In this document: positions 6,180-8,321 of the stretch, in pieces
How the letters are laid out: each line of letters opens with the position of its first letter
Position numbering within the stretch: position 1 is the stretch's first letter
Source of the DNA: Actinomycetota bacterium
Lineage (GTDB): Bacteria; Actinomycetota; Thermoleophilia; Gaiellales; Gaiellaceae
Reading direction: 5' to 3'
Length of the DNA stretch: 8,321 nt
NCBI GenBank assembly: GCA_013698195.1
Contig: JACCVK010000085.1
Location: 1 to 8,321, forward strand
The notes under the pieces: model-generated
Seen by the model: only the letters and a program-made list of their open reading frames with translations
Database searches by the model: none
What the model was told of the DNA's origin: nothing
Translations under genes and position numbers: made by a program

Positions 6180-7328
6180 GTGAGCACGCGCGACGACGAC
6201 ATCCTCGATTTCGACTTCTTCGACGAGGAGGAGCCGCCATCGTGGGACGAGCCGCAGGAGGGAGGAACCGGTCCTCCGCGCGGTCGTGGCCCACGGCCTC
6301 CCGAGCGACGGCTGGGACCGCCGCGAAACCTGACACCGCTTCTCCGGCTCGTCGCGCTCATCGGGCTCGCCATCCTCGTGGTCGTCCTGCTCGCGGTCTG
6401 GGTCGAAGGCTGCTCGTCGGATCGCCAGCGCGATCGCTACGCGAGCTACATGACCGACATCGGAACCATCGGTACCGCCTCCCAGCGGCTCGGCGAACAG
6501 CTCTCGACCACGCTGACGACGGTCGGGTTGAAACAAGAGGAGCTCGACGCCAAGCTTGCCGGCTTCGTCCAGCTTGCCGAGACACAGGTGCAGAACGCAC
6601 AGGATCTGGACACTCCGGGGCCGTTGCACGAATCCAACGAGGGTGCTGCGGAGGCGCTTCGGTTGCGCGCGATCGGTCTCGACGGGCTCAGGACCGTCTT
6701 CAGGGATACCGTCGATGCCACCGACTCAGCGGAGGTCGGCCTTCAGCTCGCGGCGGAGATGCAACGACTCGAGGCGAGCGACGTCGTCTGGTCGGACCTG
6801 TTCCGGAGACCCGCACAGGCGACGCTCGAAGAGGAGAGCATCGAGGCGGTTCAGGTTCCAGGATCCCAGTTCGTGGCGACCGACGACCTGACGTCGGCGA
6901 GCGCGCTGGCCGCGGTCTGGCAGCGGATCCAAGGAGCGGCGACCGGAGGGACGCCGACCGGTATTCACGGGAACCAGATCGACTACGTCAAGGCTCTACC
7001 GAGCGACACGCTCTTGTCACTCGACACCGAGACGACCATCAAGGCTTCCCAGCAGCTTGCGTTCGAGGTCGGGGTCACCGACTCGGGCGACAGTCAAGAG
7101 GTGCGTGTCAAGGTGACGTTGACGATCCCGAAGCAACCTGAGCCCATTGTGCAGTCGAAGACGATCGCGATCATCGACGCCGGTGAGACGAAGACGGTCA
7201 CGTTCCAGGTCGGCGCGCTCGTCCCCCTAGCCGAGCAAGTCGCGATCAAGGTCGACGTCGATCCGGTGCCGGGCGAGACGAACACGTCGAACAACTCGTA
7301 CGAGTACCCGGTCCTCTTCACCCTCTAG
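6180..7328 (+). CDS. Single-pass membrane protein with C-terminal CARDB-like domain
   Basis: This is a protein of 382 residues and unknown function. The N-terminal cytoplasmic tail (1-53) is first very acidic (DDDILDFDFFDEEE), then rich in Pro, Gly and Arg. One membrane helix lies at about 54-75 (LLRLVALIGLAILVVVLLAVWV), with a Cys at 78 just outside. Residues about 80-250 look mostly helical, with heptad-like stretches such as LGEQLSTTLTTVGLKQEELDAKL. Residues about 273-382 form a CARDB-like beta-sandwich, a fold usually found outside the cell in adhesion or protein contacts. It ends in the characteristic VDPVPGETNTSNNSYEYPV. The frame stays open far upstream, antisense to the kinase, so its length does not fix the start. 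GTG 6180 is chosen because it begins just outside the kinase gene, with a weak GAAAGA about 9 bases before it. DUF4446 follows after 5 bases, suggesting one transcript. A link to cell-wall biology is inferred from position only. Confidence 0.85.
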   Translation: MSTRDDDILDFDFFDEEEPPSWDEPQEGGTGPPRGRGPRPPERRLGPPRNLTPLLRLVALIGLAILVVVLLAVWVEGCSSDRQRDRYASYMTDIGTIGTASQRLGEQLSTTLTTVGLKQEELDAKLAGFVQLAETQVQNAQDLDTPGPLHESNEGAAEALRLRAIGLDGLRTVFRDTVDATDSAEVGLQLAAEMQRLEASDVVWSDLFRRPAQATLEEESIEAVQVPGSQFVATDDLTSASALAAVWQRIQGAATGGTPTGIHGNQIDYVKALPSDTLLSLDTETTIKASQQLAFEVGVTDSGDSQEVRVKVTLTIPKQPEPIVQSKTIAIIDAGETKTVTFQVGALVPLAEQVAIKVDVDPVPGETNTSNNSYEYPVLFTL

Positions 7329-7333
7329 GGCTC

Positions 7334-7804
7334 ATGGAGGTCTCCCTCGCGGTTGCGCTTGCGGCCTGCGCGGTAGCGGCGCTGGCGCTCGTCGTCGCGG
7401 TCTGGCTCTGGCGCCGGCAGGCAAGGATGCAGTCGGCGCAGTCACTCGTTCGCGGGAGTGGCCGTCAGGATCTCCTCGACTTCGCGGTCTCGCTCCAGGC
7501 GCGCATCGACGACCTGCACCGGGCAGTCGACGAGGTGGCAACCGGTCTCTCGCGGGTGGACCGGCGCGTGGACGGCTCGGTGACCAACACCGCCGTCGTG
7601 CGCTACGACGCCTACGAGGGCACGGGCGGACAGCAGTCGGCATCCATGGCGCTACTCGACTCGACCCGCACGGGGACCGTGGTCACGGCGATCCAGGGGC
7701 GCGACTACGCCCGGATCTACGTGAAGGATCTCGATCGCGGCCGCTCCTCCGTTCCGCTCTCGCCCGAGGAGCAGGAAGCAGTCGAGCGCGCGATGGCGCG
7801 CTGA
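7334..7804 (+). CDS. DUF4446 family membrane protein
   Basis: This small protein of 156 residues belongs to a widespread but uncharacterised family of Gram-positive bacteria. A membrane helix occupies about 4-26. A predicted coiled coil (about 45-80, LLDFAVSLQARIDDLHRAVDEV) follows. The conserved DUF4446 core runs from about 87 to the end, with VVRYDAY, SASMALLDS, GTVVTAIQGRDYARIYVK and the closing LSPEEQEAVERAM. The usual family form is close to RYNAF, SFSLALLD and LSxEE (from memory), so the match is good. The ATG at 7334 lies 5 bases after the CARDB gene stop, and GGG sits only 3 bases before it, so translation may be coupled. It converges on the HNH gene with 14 bases between stops. The function is not known. 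Confidence 0.88.
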   Translation: MEVSLAVALAACAVAALALVVAVWLWRRQARMQSAQSLVRGSGRQDLLDFAVSLQARIDDLHRAVDEVATGLSRVDRRVDGSVTNTAVVRYDAYEGTGGQQSASMALLDSTRTGTVVTAIQGRDYARIYVKDLDRGRSSVPLSPEEQEAVERAMAR

Positions 7805-7818
7805 GCCTCCCGGCGGCG

Positions 7819-8321
7819 CTACGCGGCGGCTGCGGCCTCGACGCCCGGCAGATACTGGCGCCAGGCGTCGGGAATGTGCTCGGCGGTGAGGCGGATGAAG
7901 AGAACGGGCGTCGGCGGTCGCGGCACCGTTCGCAGGCTCATGCTCGTCTCCTCGAGCAGCCGGTCGCCCTTGCGATGGTTGCAGGGCGCGCACGACGCGA
8001 CGACGTTCTCCCAGATCGAGGTGCCCCCGCGGGAACGCGGGACGATGTGATCGAGCGTCAGGCGGTTGCTCCCCGAGCCGCAATACGCGCATTGCCAGCC
8101 GTCTCGGGCGAATAGCACCCGCCGCGAGATCCTCCGCGTCACCGCACGCGGGACGCGCACGTAGGTCACGAGTCGGATGACATGCGGACGGGCGAACGCG
8201 GTGGTCGCGGAACGAAGCTGGCCGTCGGTGGCCTCGAGGATCTCCGCACGACCCTTCCAAACGAGCACATGCGCGCGACGCAGCGAGCAGACGTTCAGTG
8301 GCTCGTAGCTTGCATTTAGGA
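7819..8321 (-). CDS. HNH endonuclease family protein, 5' part outside the window
   Basis: This is a zinc-binding HNH-fold protein of the actinobacterial chromosomal type, whose members commonly begin with a sequence like VLNASYEPLNVCSLRRA. Codons for LNASYEPLNVCSLRRAH are readable up to the right edge, upstream of the GTG at 8268. The true start is therefore outside the window and at least 166 residues are present. The first zinc pair is CAYC (8091-8080). The catalytic DH lies at 8052-8047 in LDHIVPRSRGG. A central Asn is in WENVV. The second pair CAPC (7992-7981) is followed by NHRKGDR. The C-terminus ends in a short run of alanines. The fold implies metal-dependent DNA cleavage, but the cellular role of this common family is unclear. 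Nothing here ties it to a defence island. It is transcribed towards the DUF4446 gene and looks unrelated to the kinase operon. Confidence 0.93.
   Translation of the reverse strand, partial: LNASYEPLNVCSLRRAHVLVWKGRAEILEATDGQLRSATTAFARPHVIRLVTYVRVPRAVTRRISRRVLFARDGWQCAYCGSGSNRLTLDHIVPRSRGGTSIWENVVASCAPCNHRKGDRLLEETSMSLRTVPRPPTPVLFIRLTAEHIPDAWRQYLPGVEAAAAA

Noticed and set aside
7800..7850. GC-rich repeats (CGGCGGCG ... CGCGGCGGC) at the convergent gene ends as a bidirectional terminator
   Set aside because: They are direct rather than inverted repeats, no U-run follows on either strand, and most of the stretch encodes the alanine-rich tail of the HNH protein.
7819..8321. HNH gene as part of a defence or mobile system
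   Set aside because: The protein matches the common chromosomal actinobacterial HNH type. No restriction, toxin, integrase or repeat neighbours are visible.

Overview
The window is high-GC DNA packed with genes, many of them starting at GTG. It carries the conserved actinobacterial module for growth and cell-wall signalling: two FHA proteins, a PP2C phosphatase, a SEDS glycosyltransferase and a class B penicillin-binding protein. This points to Actinomycetota. A membrane-embedded kinase at the head of the module, a CARDB-type membrane protein and a DUF4446 gene next door make a deep-branching class such as Thermoleophilia plausible. That class assignment is inference from memory of the families, not from a search.

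Layout. The minus strand from 6074 to the left edge is one operon-like run: Ser/Thr kinase (6074-4470), fhaA (4376-3603), fhaB (3606-3127), pstP-like phosphatase (3116-2172), rodA/ftsW-type SEDS protein (2175 or 2103 to 871) and pbpA (874, running off the left edge). From fhaA onward the genes overlap by 4 bases (GTGA, CTGA, GTGA), except at fhaB/pstP. That junction is bridged by a 5-codon mini-ORF that overlaps both neighbours by ATGA. Divergently on the plus strand, after a 105-base intergenic region, lie a 382-aa single-pass membrane protein with a C-terminal CARDB-like domain (6180-7328) and a DUF4446 membrane protein (7334-7804). A minus-strand HNH nuclease gene (7819 to the right edge) converges on them with a 14-base gap.

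How the genes work together (known of the families). The kinase phosphorylates cell-wall and division targets, and the PP2C enzyme reverses this. FhaA and FhaB read phospho-threonine. RodA and PbpA form a paired peptidoglycan polymerase and transpeptidase. The main departures from the textbook locus are the kinase, which has a polytopic membrane C-terminus and no PASTA ectodomain, and the phosphatase, which ends right after its transmembrane helix.

Other points. The SEDS gene most probably starts at a CTG codon, because the only canonical in-frame start nearby would remove a clear first membrane helix. No RNA gene, CRISPR array, insertion sequence or convincing terminator was seen. No gap over 300 bases lacks a gene.
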